DNA of 64,000 bases from CADEDV01 sp048498035 (lineage in GTDB: Bacteria; Bacteroidota; Bacteroidia; Chitinophagales; Chitinophagaceae). The first letter of the stretch is position 1. Every line of letters begins with the position of its first letter. Below the pieces are notes generated by a model that was not told where the DNA came from, searched no databases, and saw only the letters and a list, made by a program, of their open reading frames with translations. Of this stretch, positions 8,232 to 17,352 are shown one piece after another. Position numbers and translations under genes: made by a program. The DNA is taken from contig JBEHYT010000003.1 of the NCBI GenBank assembly GCA_048498035.1, forward strand, positions 62,001 through 126,000, read 5' to 3'.

Positions 8232-8672
8232 ATGTCAAACAACCATTTTAAGAAAGGAGAGTTATACAGTTTTGTAACCGGTAAAGCTTCCACTGCTATT
8301 GCCCGCCGCCTGCAAAAGAAATTCAATGCAGCAGGGTTAAGTTTGACCATCGAGCAATGGAGCGTATTGTATCATCTCTGGAAGCAGGAAGGCATTAGCC
8401 AACAGGAACTCTGCAATGCAACCTTTCGCGACAAGCCGAGCATTACAAGATTGGTAGATAATCTGGAAAAGCAAAACCTGGTAAAGCGTGTGGCTTCTGA
8501 AACAGACCGGCGGATAAACCTGATTTATTTAACAAAGCAGGCCCAGCGTTTGCAGGAAGAATCCATGGCGCTGGCAGAAGAAACACTGAATGAAGCGTTA
8601 GAAACCGTGCCGCCGGATAAAATTGATGTGTGTAAAGAAGTGTTACAAATAGTGTACGACAACCTGAAATAA
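8232..8672 (+). CDS. MarR family transcriptional regulator
   Basis: A 146-residue winged helix-turn-helix regulator with normal MarR length. The DNA-binding part covers roughly residues 35-100: LTIEQWSVLYHLWKQEGISQ, DKPSITRLVDNLEKQNLV (recognition helix) and the wing RVASETDRRINLIYLT, where the D-R-R wing signature is intact. N- and C-terminal helices form the dimer. ATG 8232 is preferred because a strong promoter and operator end immediately before it; an earlier in-frame ATG at 8148 would be inside the divergent gene. The acyl-CoA dehydrogenase follows 20 bases downstream, so the ligand may be a fatty acyl compound; that is inference. Confidence 0.92.
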   Translation: MSNNHFKKGELYSFVTGKASTAIARRLQKKFNAAGLSLTIEQWSVLYHLWKQEGISQQELCNATFRDKPSITRLVDNLEKQNLVKRVASETDRRINLIYLTKQAQRLQEESMALAEETLNEALETVPPDKIDVCKEVLQIVYDNLK

Positions 8673-8692
8673 ACGATTTAAAATTTCTGTAT

Positions 8693-10486
8693 ATGAGCAC
8701 AGCCGAAGCAACAAAAGCCGCAATTAAGGGAGGAGAATGGCTGGTAAAAGAATCTTTGCCATCTGAAACATTTTCCCCGGAAGATTTCACGGAAGAGCAG
8801 TTGATGATCCGTGATATGTGTGATCAATTCCTGGATGCTGAAGTGTACCCGATCCTGGACAGGATCGATGCGCTGGAGCCCGGTCTGATGAAATCACTGG
8901 TACAAAAAGCAGGTGAGCAAGGCTTACTCGCTACATCCTTTCCGGAGCAATATGGCGGGCTTGGAAAAGACTTTGTAACATCTACCATTGTTAATGAATA
9001 CCTGGGCGCAGGTCATTCATTTTCCGTAGCTATTGCAGCACATACCGGTATCGGCACGCTTCCTATTCTTTACTTTGGAACCCCGGCGCAGAAAGAGAAA
9101 TATATTCCCAAACTGATTACCGGAGAATGGGCGGGCGCCTATGGACTTACCGAGCCGAATAGCGGCAGTGATGCACTTGGCGCAAAAACAACCGCGAAGT
9201 TGAGCGACGATGGTAAATACTACCTGCTGAATGGTCAGAAATGCTGGATCACCAATGGCGGATTTGCGCAGGTATATACCGTATTTGCAAAAGTGGACGG
9301 CGATAAATTTACGGCCTTCATTGTAGAACGCGGAACAGAAGGATTTACACAGGGACCAGAAGAACATAAAATGGGCATCAAGGGTTCCTCCACGGTACAA
9401 CTTTATTTCCAGGATGCACGCGTGCCTGTTGAAAATGTACTTGGGGAAATCGGAAAAGGACATCGCATTGCATTTAATATTCTCAATATTGGCCGGCTGA
9501 AACTTTGCGCAGCTGCCGTTGGCGGTTCCCGTCGCGCGTTGAACGACACAGTGGAATATGCGCGTACCCGCGAACAGTTTAAGCAACCGATCGCCAATTT
9601 TGGCGCCATCAAGCATAAACTTGCTGAAATGGCCATCCGCATCTTTGTAGCAGAATCTTCCCTGTACCGGACTGCTAAATGGATTGATGATAAAGAGCAT
9701 GATTTGTTGGCAGCAGGCAAGCCTGAAAATGAGTCGCTGCTTGGTGGTGCTGAAGAGTATGCCATTGAATGCGCGATGTTGAAAGTATATGGAAGCGAAG
9801 TGTTGGACTTTGTGGTAGACGAAGGAGTGCAGGTACACGGCGGAAATGGCTTTAGCGCCGAATACAATATTTCCCGCGCGTACCGCGATAGCCGGATCAA
9901 TCGCATCTATGAAGGAACGAATGAAATTAACCGGCTGCTGACACTGGATATGACATTGAAACGCGCCATGCAGGGCCGGTTGGATCTGATGACGCCAGCC
10001 ATGGCAGTTCAGAAAGAACTGATGAGTATTCCTGATTTTGGAAGCAGTGATGAAACGCCTTTTGCCGCCGAGCGGAAACTGGTCACCAACCTGAAAAAAG
10101 CCATCCTGATCACCTCCGGCGCTGCCGTACAAAAGTTGATGATGAAGATTGACAGTGAACAGGAAATACTGATGAACATCGCCGATATGGCTATTCACAC
10201 TTTCAATGCGGAGAGCGTTTTGCTCCGCACGATGAAAATAGTGGAAAAGCAGGGCGAGGCGGCAGCGCAGGACTACCTCGATATTATGCGCACCTATTTG
10301 TATGATGCGGCCGATCGTGTAAACAAATCAGGTAAAGATGCCATCAATGCTTTTGCTGATGGAGATGAGCAGCGCATGATCCTGATGGGACTTAAACGCT
10401 TTACAAAAGCAGATCCTTTTAATACAAAAGATGCAAGACGGCGAATTGCTGATAAAATGCTTGCTGCGCGTAAATATTGCTTTTAA
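8693..10486 (+). CDS. acyl-CoA dehydrogenase
   Basis: A 597-residue flavoenzyme that oxidises acyl-CoA to trans-2-enoyl-CoA in beta-oxidation, with electrons passing to ETF. In order: N-terminal helical domain; AYGLTEPNSGSDA and KCWITNGGFAQ (FAD and substrate binding); KMGIKGSSTVQLYF; YARTREQFKQPI; and VHGGNGFSAEY...RIYEGTNEINR, where the glutamate of YEGT is the catalytic base in the MCAD/VLCAD type. A C-terminal extension of about 150 helical residues after the core makes it longer than the usual 380 and similar in layout to VLCAD-type or FadE-like enzymes. It is co-transcribed with the MarR gene. Chain-length preference is not visible. Confidence 0.93.
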   Translation: MSTAEATKAAIKGGEWLVKESLPSETFSPEDFTEEQLMIRDMCDQFLDAEVYPILDRIDALEPGLMKSLVQKAGEQGLLATSFPEQYGGLGKDFVTSTIVNEYLGAGHSFSVAIAAHTGIGTLPILYFGTPAQKEKYIPKLITGEWAGAYGLTEPNSGSDALGAKTTAKLSDDGKYYLLNGQKCWITNGGFAQVYTVFAKVDGDKFTAFIVERGTEGFTQGPEEHKMGIKGSSTVQLYFQDARVPVENVLGEIGKGHRIAFNILNIGRLKLCAAAVGGSRRALNDTVEYARTREQFKQPIANFGAIKHKLAEMAIRIFVAESSLYRTAKWIDDKEHDLLAAGKPENESLLGGAEEYAIECAMLKVYGSEVLDFVVDEGVQVHGGNGFSAEYNISRAYRDSRINRIYEGTNEINRLLTLDMTLKRAMQGRLDLMTPAMAVQKELMSIPDFGSSDETPFAAERKLVTNLKKAILITSGAAVQKLMMKIDSEQEILMNIADMAIHTFNAESVLLRTMKIVEKQGEAAAQDYLDIMRTYLYDAADRVNKSGKDAINAFADGDEQRMILMGLKRFTKADPFNTKDARRRIADKMLAARKYCF

Positions 10487-11235
10487 ATTAAAAAGTCTTT
10501 GTCGAAATCCAGAACGGCCTGCCGATACGGCGTGGCCGTTTTTTCTTGTGAGTAAATCTCAGAAAGTTCACGACGCACGATTTTTAATTCAAATAATTTA
10601 CGCACCCGGCTCTGCTCCGCAAGAATACCGGCGCTCATCAGTAATGATGAAAATGTAGACACCAGGAAATACACCAGGAACGTATCCTGCCGATCCCGGA
10701 TTTCCATTACATAATACATCAGGTAAATAATGCTGAAACAGCCATAGGCAAATAAAAGCGCTGCAATCATCAATGCTTTGCCGGACGCCTTGTGATGAAC
10801 GATAGTGATCTTGACCTGCCGTACAAAGAATGGGACACAAAAAGCGAGTGTTATCAAAATGCCTGGTCCCATGATCAGCGTTACACTCTTTACAGACAGG
10901 CCATACAGCCCGATGATGACTGACTCAAAAACAACAAAACCGGCAACTACCTGGTGCATCCTGCGGCGACCTTTTAATGAGGCGCCGAAATAAGTCAGGA
11001 AAAGCAACATAAGTGGCGTGTCCAGGAAATTATTAATGATGCTGATCGTTTTTTGAACATCGGTAGAGGTATGCAGGTAACCTTGAGATAATAAATTGCA
11101 CAGAACAGCGGCGCAATAATAAGCAATCAAAAAGGGGAATGTGCGGTAGGCCGCCAGCCTGGTAAAGAGTAATACCAGGATGGGCATGGTTAATGCGGTG
11201 GTGGATATTAGTCCCAACAAATCGTTCCAGGTCAT
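10483..11235 (-). CDS. conserved integral membrane protein, function unknown
   Basis: A 250-residue protein with about seven hydrophobic segments (around residues 8-24, 33-50, 70-88, 98-116, 120-138, 152-174 and 182-205) and a charged cytoplasmic tail of about 45 residues (EQSRVRKLFELKIVRRELSEIYSQEK). I recognise no catalytic motif. The layout resembles small seven-helix sensory or scaffold proteins of Bacteroidota, but no effector domain is attached. It converges on the acyl-CoA dehydrogenase gene, with a 4-base overlap at the stop codons. It stands alone between two plus-strand genes. Confidence 0.75.
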   Translation of the reverse strand: MTWNDLLGLISTTALTMPILVLLFTRLAAYRTFPFLIAYYCAAVLCNLLSQGYLHTSTDVQKTISIINNFLDTPLMLLFLTYFGASLKGRRRMHQVVAGFVVFESVIIGLYGLSVKSVTLIMGPGILITLAFCVPFFVRQVKITIVHHKASGKALMIAALLFAYGCFSIIYLMYYVMEIRDRQDTFLVYFLVSTFSSLLMSAGILAEQSRVRKLFELKIVRRELSEIYSQEKTATPYRQAVLDFDKDFLI

Positions 11236-11387
11236 AGTGGATGTTTTTCGGAAGGATAAGGATTAAAAAAATTGGTTCGTTCTTGGCTTGTGGTTTGCAA
11301 TATTAACGCGGTTTAGCGGTGCATAGTGCTTGCTAGTAATGGTTTATACCCAAATTCAGTAAAAGCATGTGACGCGCGCCGTAATTC

Positions 11388-11402
11388 TACGGGCAGCCCG
11401 TA
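11388..11402. other. short perfect inverted repeat upstream of the amidase gene
   Basis: TACGGGC-A-GCCCGTA is a perfect 7-bp inverted repeat with a one-base centre, 28 bases before the amidase start codon. It may be an operator or a stem-loop in the 5' leader. The surrounding 11236-11429 region shows no other gene or clear promoter box. Confidence 0.3.
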
Positions 11403-11429
11403 TAGGGCTTTTTGTATTATCTTACTGTT

Positions 11430-12599
11430 ATGTTACGATCTGTTTTATTTGCTGTGCTTCTTTTTACGCTTAAGTTAGGCGCGCAGCCTGCTCCTTCGAG
11501 TTTTTTTACGGGAAAGACTACCGGAAATTTACCATACCTGGAATACGGACAGGGAAATGATCGCCTCGGCGGCGCAAAAATGACTTACCTGGATACAAAT
11601 ATTACGCTAAGAGTGGTAGATAGTGTACGCGATCGATACAAAGTGCAACTGTCGGCCAGCCATACCGCGTTTATTCCCAAAATGTATTTTATCCGGGATA
11701 GCGTCAATTCCTTGCAGTCCTACTATCTGAGCGCAAACTGGAAAGTGTATGGAGATAGTCTTTTTGATTATGTTGCTATAACCCTTGATGAACGGCTTCC
11801 TTACCGCTCAGCACAATGGCTTAATCCCTCGCGCCTGGTGGTGGATATATATGGAGTTACATCCAACACCAACTGGATCACCCAGCTTTCATCTGCACAG
11901 GAAGTAAAATCTGTTTCTTATGAAGCAGTTGAAGATGATGTTTTTCGTGTGATCATCGATCTTAAACATAGCCAGCATTGGGGCTACCTGATCTATTATG
12001 AAGGTCAAAAGCTGGTTGTGCGGATCAAACGGCAGCCTGCTGCTTTGATACTGGATCACCTGAAAGTAGTTATTGACGCCGGACATGGCGGAAGCAATAC
12101 CGGCGCATCAGGCACAATCACACGGATACTGGAAAAAGACTACACCATCAAATTCGCGAAAGAATTGCAAGCTGCATTGCAGGCGGAAGGCGCAACCGTG
12201 GTAATGACAAGAGATTATGACACTACGCTAAGTATGAATGAACGATGGGCGATTGCAGATTCTGCCAACCCCGACTTCCTGATCAGCCTGCATCTCAATT
12301 CTTCTTCCAAAGATTCGATACGCGGTGTAAGTACGTATTATCGCTATCCCGGGTTTCGCCCGCTAACACAGTTTGTGCTGAACCGTCTATTGGAAACCGG
12401 CCTTGCCGAGTTTGGAAATGTAGGCAGCTTTAATTTTACACTCAATGCACCAACTGAGTTTCCAAATTGCCTGGTAGAAGTTGCATTTCTAAGCAACAGG
12501 GATGATGAACGCGAAATTCGCGATCCCCAATTTCAAAAACTGGTAGCGCAAAAAATTGTTGCGGGAATTAAAGACTGGCTAAAGTCGCTTTCGCAGTGA
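11430..12599 (+). CDS. N-acetylmuramoyl-L-alanine amidase (AmiC-like)
   Basis: A 389-residue exported cell-wall hydrolase that cuts the amide bond between muramic acid and the stem peptide, acting in septal peptidoglycan splitting. A signal peptide (MLRSVLFAVLLFTLKLGAQ) is followed by an AMIN-like beta-rich targeting region (about 110-200) and the Amidase_3 domain from LKVVIDAGHGGSNTGASG. Zinc ligands are the H of AGHGG, the E of RILEKDYT and the H of SLHLNSS; the catalytic glutamate is in LVEVAFLSN. ATG 11430 is chosen because it starts directly with the signal peptide; a TTG six codons earlier is less likely. The stop abuts the convergent cytochrome gene. Confidence 0.9.
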   Translation: MLRSVLFAVLLFTLKLGAQPAPSSFFTGKTTGNLPYLEYGQGNDRLGGAKMTYLDTNITLRVVDSVRDRYKVQLSASHTAFIPKMYFIRDSVNSLQSYYLSANWKVYGDSLFDYVAITLDERLPYRSAQWLNPSRLVVDIYGVTSNTNWITQLSSAQEVKSVSYEAVEDDVFRVIIDLKHSQHWGYLIYYEGQKLVVRIKRQPAALILDHLKVVIDAGHGGSNTGASGTITRILEKDYTIKFAKELQAALQAEGATVVMTRDYDTTLSMNERWAIADSANPDFLISLHLNSSSKDSIRGVSTYYRYPGFRPLTQFVLNRLLETGLAEFGNVGSFNFTLNAPTEFPNCLVEVAFLSNRDDEREIRDPQFQKLVAQKIVAGIKDWLKSLSQ

Positions 12600-12992
12600 T
12601 CATTGTTCCGGGTATGCTTCCCCGCGGTGGCAGGTATTGCAGGTAACAACATTCAGATCAATCACCCGGCGGGTGGTATCAAAATAAAACCAGGTTTTAT
12701 TAATATGAAATGTCATTTCCATCATTTTTCTTGCATTTTCCTTCATCGGTTCTGCATCTGATGCATAATTAAGACCGCCAGGGAATCCCAGGTTGGAAGC
12801 ATGACAAAATTTACAGTTTACACCCAATGCGACGGTATAGGTTTTCATCAGGCTGTCCAGCTTGGCGTCACTAATATCTGCAGGAAGCACTTTCAGGTTC
12901 CGCTGCTGCTGTGGAGGTTGGGAAACCCAGGTAGCCAGGCCGATAAAACCCGACAGGGAAAGTAACACGGTCCATTTTTTAGGATCCAGCAT
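12600..12992 (-). CDS. small c-type cytochrome (reaction-centre cytochrome-like)
   Basis: A 130-residue exported protein with one N-terminal hydrophobic segment (WTVLLSLSGFIGLATWV), acting as signal anchor or signal peptide, and two haem c sites, CKFCH (about residue 60) and CNTCH (about residue 118). Methionines between them (MKENARKMMEMT) could be axial ligands. The pattern resembles the photosynthetic reaction centre cytochrome c subunit family (CytoC_RC), widespread in non-phototrophic Bacteroidota as a periplasmic electron carrier. It converges with the amidase (no gap) and follows pgl by 54 bases, so it may be read through from the pentose phosphate operon. Confidence 0.82.
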   Translation of the reverse strand: MLDPKKWTVLLSLSGFIGLATWVSQPPQQQRNLKVLPADISDAKLDSLMKTYTVALGVNCKFCHASNLGFPGGLNYASDAEPMKENARKMMEMTFHINKTWFYFDTTRRVIDLNVVTCNTCHRGEAYPEQ

Positions 12993-13046
12993 AAAGGATG
13001 GTTGATTGCTAAAGACGACAAAAATGCAAAAAAAGTGGCATCCGGT

Positions 13047-13787
13047 CTATTTTTCCAGTTCAGCCGCAGCTGCATGGTCGATAAACCACAATGGTTTTTC
13101 CCGGTAGGGCTGTATGAGTTGCGCGGGATAGCGATCCGGATCATGCTGGCCATACAATACCTCAAACAGTGAAACAGCTTTTCCAGAACCGGTTACAAGG
13201 AAAGCCACGCGCGCCGCACCATTAACTACCGGTGCGGTGAGCGTGATCCTGTACATCGATTGCGCGTCGAGGAAAAACGCCATCACCCATTTGTTGTGTT
13301 CGTGAATATTATCCTGGCCCGGGAACAACGACAGGGTGTGGCCGTCATCTCCCATTCCTAATAATACGAGGTCAAACGTTTTATCGGCCTCATTAAAATA
13401 ATCACGCAATATTTTCTCATATGCTTCAGCCGCTGCATTTGGTTCCAGGGCCGTGTCCATAAGATGAACATGTTCTTTTTTTACAGGCACATGGTTCAAC
13501 AGCGTTTCAAATGCCATCGCTGCATTGTTGCGGGAGTCTGTGAATGGAACGGCGCGTTCATCACCCCAAAAAATATGTACTTTCTCCCAGGCAATGCGAC
13601 TGCGGAATGAGTCGCTTGCCAGGAGCCGGTATAGTTTTTCCGGGGTGCTGCCGCCAGACAGCACCAATGTAAACCGGTCCTGTTTTTCCAGGGTTGAGGC
13701 AATGCAATCCACCATCCAGTTGGCTACAGCCAGCGCAAGGTCGTTGGCTGTTTCAAAAACAGCAGGTTGATGTCCGGGTGGTTTCAT
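13047..13787 (-). CDS. pgl: 6-phosphogluconolactonase
   Basis: A 246-residue enzyme of the Pgl/NagB fold that hydrolyses 6-phosphoglucono-delta-lactone to 6-phosphogluconate. Signature stretches are LVLSGGSTPEKLYRLLA (phosphate loop), VHIFWGDERAVPFTDSRNN and LVLLGMGDDGHTLSLFPG, all of which match the DevB-type lactonase. Length is normal. It is the last of three consecutive minus-strand genes, 6 bases after zwf. Between them gnd, zwf and pgl cover the whole oxidative branch of the pentose phosphate pathway, which supplies NADPH and ribulose 5-phosphate in the cytoplasm. Confidence 0.93.
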   Translation of the reverse strand: MKPPGHQPAVFETANDLALAVANWMVDCIASTLEKQDRFTLVLSGGSTPEKLYRLLASDSFRSRIAWEKVHIFWGDERAVPFTDSRNNAAMAFETLLNHVPVKKEHVHLMDTALEPNAAAEAYEKILRDYFNEADKTFDLVLLGMGDDGHTLSLFPGQDNIHEHNKWVMAFFLDAQSMYRITLTAPVVNGAARVAFLVTGSGKAVSLFEVLYGQHDPDRYPAQLIQPYREKPLWFIDHAAAAELEK

Positions 13788-13793
13788 GCTGAC

Positions 13794-15329
13794 TTATTTT
13801 CCGTTTCCGTTTTTCTTTTTTTCGAGCGGCAATGTAGCCCAAAAATAGCCGTCCTTGGCGATGAGGGCTTCGGCATCTTCAGGTCCCCAGCTACCGGGCT
13901 GATAATTGGGGAAATCAACTGCCTGCCGCGTTTGCCACGCTTCCAGTATCGGTTCAATTACTTTCCATGCGGCTTCTACCTGGTCTCCGCGCATGAACAG
14001 GGTGGCGTTTCCTTCAATCACATCTTCCAGCAGCGTTTCGTACGCTTCCGGTTCTTTATTGTCATCGTATGCGTCTGCGTAGCTGAAGACCATATCTACC
14101 GGGTTCAGTACCATTTCCGGTCCGGGTTGTTTGGCCTGGAAGCGAATCCGGATATCGGTTTGTGGCTGAATGCTGAACGTAAGCTTGTTGGCTCGCCAGG
14201 AAGTTGCCGCCTCTTCCGGGAAGGAAAATTTGGGAGCTTCCTTGAATTGGATAGTGATCAGGGTTGACTTTTCATGCATGTATTTTCCCGTCCGCACATA
14301 GAACGGAACACCCTGCCAGCGCCAGTTATCGATAAAGAATTTAACAGCCGCAAAAGTTTCCACCTGGGAGTTCGGGTCCACACTTTTTTCTTCGCGGTAG
14401 CCTTTTACTTCTTCTCCTTTTATCCAGCCGCTGGAATATTGTCCGCGTACTGCATTGGCATGCACTTCTTCGGGGCTCCACCGGCGAATTGCATTGAGTA
14501 CATCCACTTTTTTGTTACGAACCTCATTGGCCTCAAATGAAGTGGGAGCTTCCATAGCTACCATGCAAAGCAATTGCAATACGTGATTTTGTACCATATC
14601 GCGCAGTGCGCCGGCTTGCTCATAATAGCTTCCTCGCTCTTCCACGCCTACGGTTTCTGCTGCCGTAATCTGGATGTGTTCAATGTAATTGTGGTTCCAG
14701 ATTGGTTCAAACAATACATTTGCAAAGCGAAATGCGAGAATGTTCTGCACGGTTTCTTTCCCCAGGTAATGATCAATGCGGAATATTTGCTCTTCCTGGA
14801 ACATTCCGCTGAGCAACTGATTAAGGTCGTGCGCGCTCTGCCAGTCATGTCCAAACGGTTTTTCAAACACCATCCGTGTGGTTTTGGAGTTGATGCACAT
14901 CTTTTGCTCGGAAAGTTTCTTCGCAATACCCGGTGCGAGTTGCGGCGCTACTGCCAGGTAAAAGATCACATTAGGCATTTCGCCCCATTCCCTGGCCTTA
15001 TCGTTGATCCATCCTGTCATTTTCACATAAGGCTCGTCAGCCAGCAGATCCATTTCATGGTATGTGATCACAGACGAAAACTTTTTCCAGTTTTCCTCGA
15101 GGTTTTCTTTACGGCGGGAAAATTCGCTCACGCCTTCAAATAACTTGGCGCGATATTCATCATCCGTGGCAAAAGGCGTTCGGCCCACGCCAACTACAAT
15201 AAATTGTTCGGGCAGGTAGCCGTCGATATACAAATTGTATAGGGCCGGCATCAGTTTCCGGTTTGCAAGATCTCCGCTGCCTCCAAAAATGAATAAGATC
15301 GTTGGATGCAGGTTGCTGTTTTGTTTCAT
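13794..15329 (-). CDS. zwf: glucose-6-phosphate 1-dehydrogenase
   Basis: A 511-residue enzyme that oxidises glucose 6-phosphate to 6-phosphogluconolactone with NADP+. The Rossmann motif is FIFGGSGDLANRKLMPAL, and RIDHYLGKETVQN is the active-site signature with the substrate-binding lysine and catalytic histidine region intact. Residues from about 200 to the end form the large beta+alpha dimer domain (VRTGKYMHEK, LILEDVIEG-like LLEDVIEGNATLF). Start ATG 15329 lies just upstream of a normal N-terminus. It follows gnd by 13 bases and precedes pgl by 6. Confidence 0.95.
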   Translation of the reverse strand: MKQNSNLHPTILFIFGGSGDLANRKLMPALYNLYIDGYLPEQFIVVGVGRTPFATDDEYRAKLFEGVSEFSRRKENLEENWKKFSSVITYHEMDLLADEPYVKMTGWINDKAREWGEMPNVIFYLAVAPQLAPGIAKKLSEQKMCINSKTTRMVFEKPFGHDWQSAHDLNQLLSGMFQEEQIFRIDHYLGKETVQNILAFRFANVLFEPIWNHNYIEHIQITAAETVGVEERGSYYEQAGALRDMVQNHVLQLLCMVAMEAPTSFEANEVRNKKVDVLNAIRRWSPEEVHANAVRGQYSSGWIKGEEVKGYREEKSVDPNSQVETFAAVKFFIDNWRWQGVPFYVRTGKYMHEKSTLITIQFKEAPKFSFPEEAATSWRANKLTFSIQPQTDIRIRFQAKQPGPEMVLNPVDMVFSYADAYDDNKEPEAYETLLEDVIEGNATLFMRGDQVEAAWKVIEPILEAWQTRQAVDFPNYQPGSWGPEDAEALIAKDGYFWATLPLEKKKNGNGK

Positions 15330-15342
15330 TTAAATCAGTTTG

Positions 15343-16743
15343 TTACCATTCAGTGTGAAAGCTTCCTTCTCTATCAATACGCTGGTAGGTGTGCGCGCCA
15401 AACAGGTCGCGCTGCGCCTGGATAAGATTCGTGGGAAGACGTCCCGTGCTAAAAGTATCCAGGTAAGCCAGCGCACTCATCAGCCCCGCCGCCGGAATAC
15501 GGCTTCCTGCAGCCAGTGCGATGATCCTGCGCAGGCTGCGGTGTTTTTTGCGGATGATGGTTGCAATTTTTTTATCGAGCAAAATATTGGAAAGCTGTGG
15601 TTGTTTTTTATAGATCGCCGTAAACACTTCAAGGAGTGATGAGCGGATGATACAGCCGCCGCGCCAGATGCGGACTACATCACGCAACGGTATCTCCATC
15701 TTCCGCTCTGTTGATGCTTTTTGTAGCATGGTAAGTCCTTGCGCATAGGCAATGACCGTGGCCGTATACAATGCATCGCGCACCAGCGCGATATTTTTCG
15801 CTTTATCGCCCGTCCAGGGCTTTACCGCCATTTTATACAATTCGTCAGCCGCTACGCGATCTGTTTTATAAGACGACAGATCCCGGATGGCAACAGCCGT
15901 GTCGATGGTAGGAATAGAGGAAGGCAGATCCATCGACTCCTGCGACGTCCACTTGCCTGTGCCTTTGGATCCGGCTTTGTCCAGGATCATATCCACGAGG
16001 CTGTTACCCGTTTCGTCATCTTTTTTCTCGAACACCTGCGCGGTAATCTCAATCAGGAAAGATTGAAGTTCACCTTCGTTCCAGCTATTATATACATTGT
16101 GAAGTTCCTCGTTAGTCAATCCCAGTCCGCGTTTCAGAATATCATAGCTTTCGCTGATCAGTTGCATGATGGCATATTCAATTCCATTGTGCACCATTTT
16201 TACATAATGCCCTGCCGCATCTTTACCCATATAGGCTACGCATGGATCGTTGCCAACATGTGCAGCAACTGCTTCCAGGATGGGTTTTAGTTCTTTCCAT
16301 GCCTCCTGGTCGCCCCCGGGCATAATGGCCGGTCCGCGACGTGCACCTTCTTCCCCACCACTAACGCCCATGCCTACAAAGTGGATCTGCTTATTCTTTA
16401 ACTCGTCCAGTCGGCGAAGTGTATCGGTAAAATGCGAGTTGCCACCGTCAATAATAATATCACCCGGGGAGGTAAGAGGCAAGAGGTCTTTGATTACGCT
16501 GTCTACAATGGGACCCGCAGGCACCAGCATCATCACTTTACGGGGTGTTTTCAGAGAGGCCATCATCTCTTCCAGCGAAGCGGCAGCTTTAACCGTAGTG
16601 CCGGGAGTGGCTGAATTTTCCAACAATGTTCCCTTGGAGGCATCCCGGTCATAGCCGGTAGCGCTAAAGCCGTGATCAGCAATATTGAGAAGGAGGTTGC
16701 GGCCCATAGTACCAAGGCCAATCATACCAAAATCATAGTTCAT
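15343..16743 (-). CDS. gnd: 6-phosphogluconate dehydrogenase (decarboxylating)
   Basis: A 466-residue enzyme that converts 6-phosphogluconate to ribulose 5-phosphate and CO2. The N-terminal dinucleotide motif is GLGTMGRNLLLNIADHG, the substrate site includes IIDGGNSHFTDT and VGMGVSGGEEGARRGP, and HYVKMVHNGIEYAIMQ carries the catalytic lysine with the downstream glutamate. The C-terminal helical domain ends with GAHTYQRIDREGSFHTEW. Length fits the 470-residue dimeric form. It is the first gene of the gnd-zwf-pgl unit; no clear promoter box was found in the 199 bases before it. Confidence 0.95.
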   Translation of the reverse strand: MNYDFGMIGLGTMGRNLLLNIADHGFSATGYDRDASKGTLLENSATPGTTVKAAASLEEMMASLKTPRKVMMLVPAGPIVDSVIKDLLPLTSPGDIIIDGGNSHFTDTLRRLDELKNKQIHFVGMGVSGGEEGARRGPAIMPGGDQEAWKELKPILEAVAAHVGNDPCVAYMGKDAAGHYVKMVHNGIEYAIMQLISESYDILKRGLGLTNEELHNVYNSWNEGELQSFLIEITAQVFEKKDDETGNSLVDMILDKAGSKGTGKWTSQESMDLPSSIPTIDTAVAIRDLSSYKTDRVAADELYKMAVKPWTGDKAKNIALVRDALYTATVIAYAQGLTMLQKASTERKMEIPLRDVVRIWRGGCIIRSSLLEVFTAIYKKQPQLSNILLDKKIATIIRKKHRSLRRIIALAAGSRIPAAGLMSALAYLDTFSTGRLPTNLIQAQRDLFGAHTYQRIDREGSFHTEW

Positions 16744-16942
16744 AGGCTGAAATTAAACGCTGTAAGTTATTTTGAAATGTCGAGACCGGAAAATAAGGTA
16801 GCGGGATCGTTATCATTACTAACGCCGCTGCTGCGGCAAAGTTCCCGATTATCGCTCATATTTCCTGTCCTGATAGCAAATCCTTTACAATTCATGATGC
16901 GCAGCGGTAGCCATCGTATTTTTGCCGGCAAAAACAAACGTT

Positions 16943-17296
16943 ATGTCTGATCTTGTTAATGAATTTAATGCGTATCGCCAACGGATGAATGAGGTGATAC
17001 TGGAAAAAGACAACCTGGTCATTAAACGACTTTGGAACCTGGATACCAATACCTACGCCGAGGGAAAGCTTTCTACCAAAACCAAGGAGATGCTGGGTTT
17101 GGTGGCCAGTATGGTGCTGCGGTGCGACGACTGTATCCGGTATCACCTGGGCAAATGCCATGAACAGGGGCTGTCAACCGATGAAATATATGAGATCTTT
17201 GCCGTGGCCAATATTGTAGGGGGAACAATCGTGGTGCCCCATACCCGCAGGGCAGCCGAGTATTGGGAAGCGCTTCTCGAAGCAGGCAAGGGGTAA
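16943..17296 (+). CDS. carboxymuconolactone decarboxylase/AhpD-like protein
   Basis: A 117-residue all-helical protein of the CMD family. It carries the CxxC pair (CDDCIRYHLGKCHEQG) followed by the histidine seen in AhpD-type disulfide reductases, then EIYEIFAVANIVGGTIVVPH. Proteins of this type act as small thiol peroxidases or alkylhydroperoxidase partners. ATG 16943 is chosen over an upstream TTG, as the family N-terminus starts here. It lies 56 bases before korB on the same strand and may be co-transcribed. Whether it acts on peroxides or has another role is open. Confidence 0.82.
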   Translation: MSDLVNEFNAYRQRMNEVILEKDNLVIKRLWNLDTNTYAEGKLSTKTKEMLGLVASMVLRCDDCIRYHLGKCHEQGLSTDEIYEIFAVANIVGGTIVVPHTRRAAEYWEALLEAGKG

Positions 17297-17352
17297 GTAG
17301 TTTTGTTAATATGCTTTTTTTGCCTTTGGCAAATCATTAAATTTGTGGGATT

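Noticed and set aside
9017..10198. A 393-codon frame antisense to the acyl-CoA dehydrogenase gene
   Set aside because: The plus-strand enzyme has all its motifs; the antisense frame has a random-looking composition and no motif.
13767..15143. Several plus-strand frames opposite zwf (166, 88 and 189 codons)
   Set aside because: They lie within the coding region of zwf and show no domain-like sequence.
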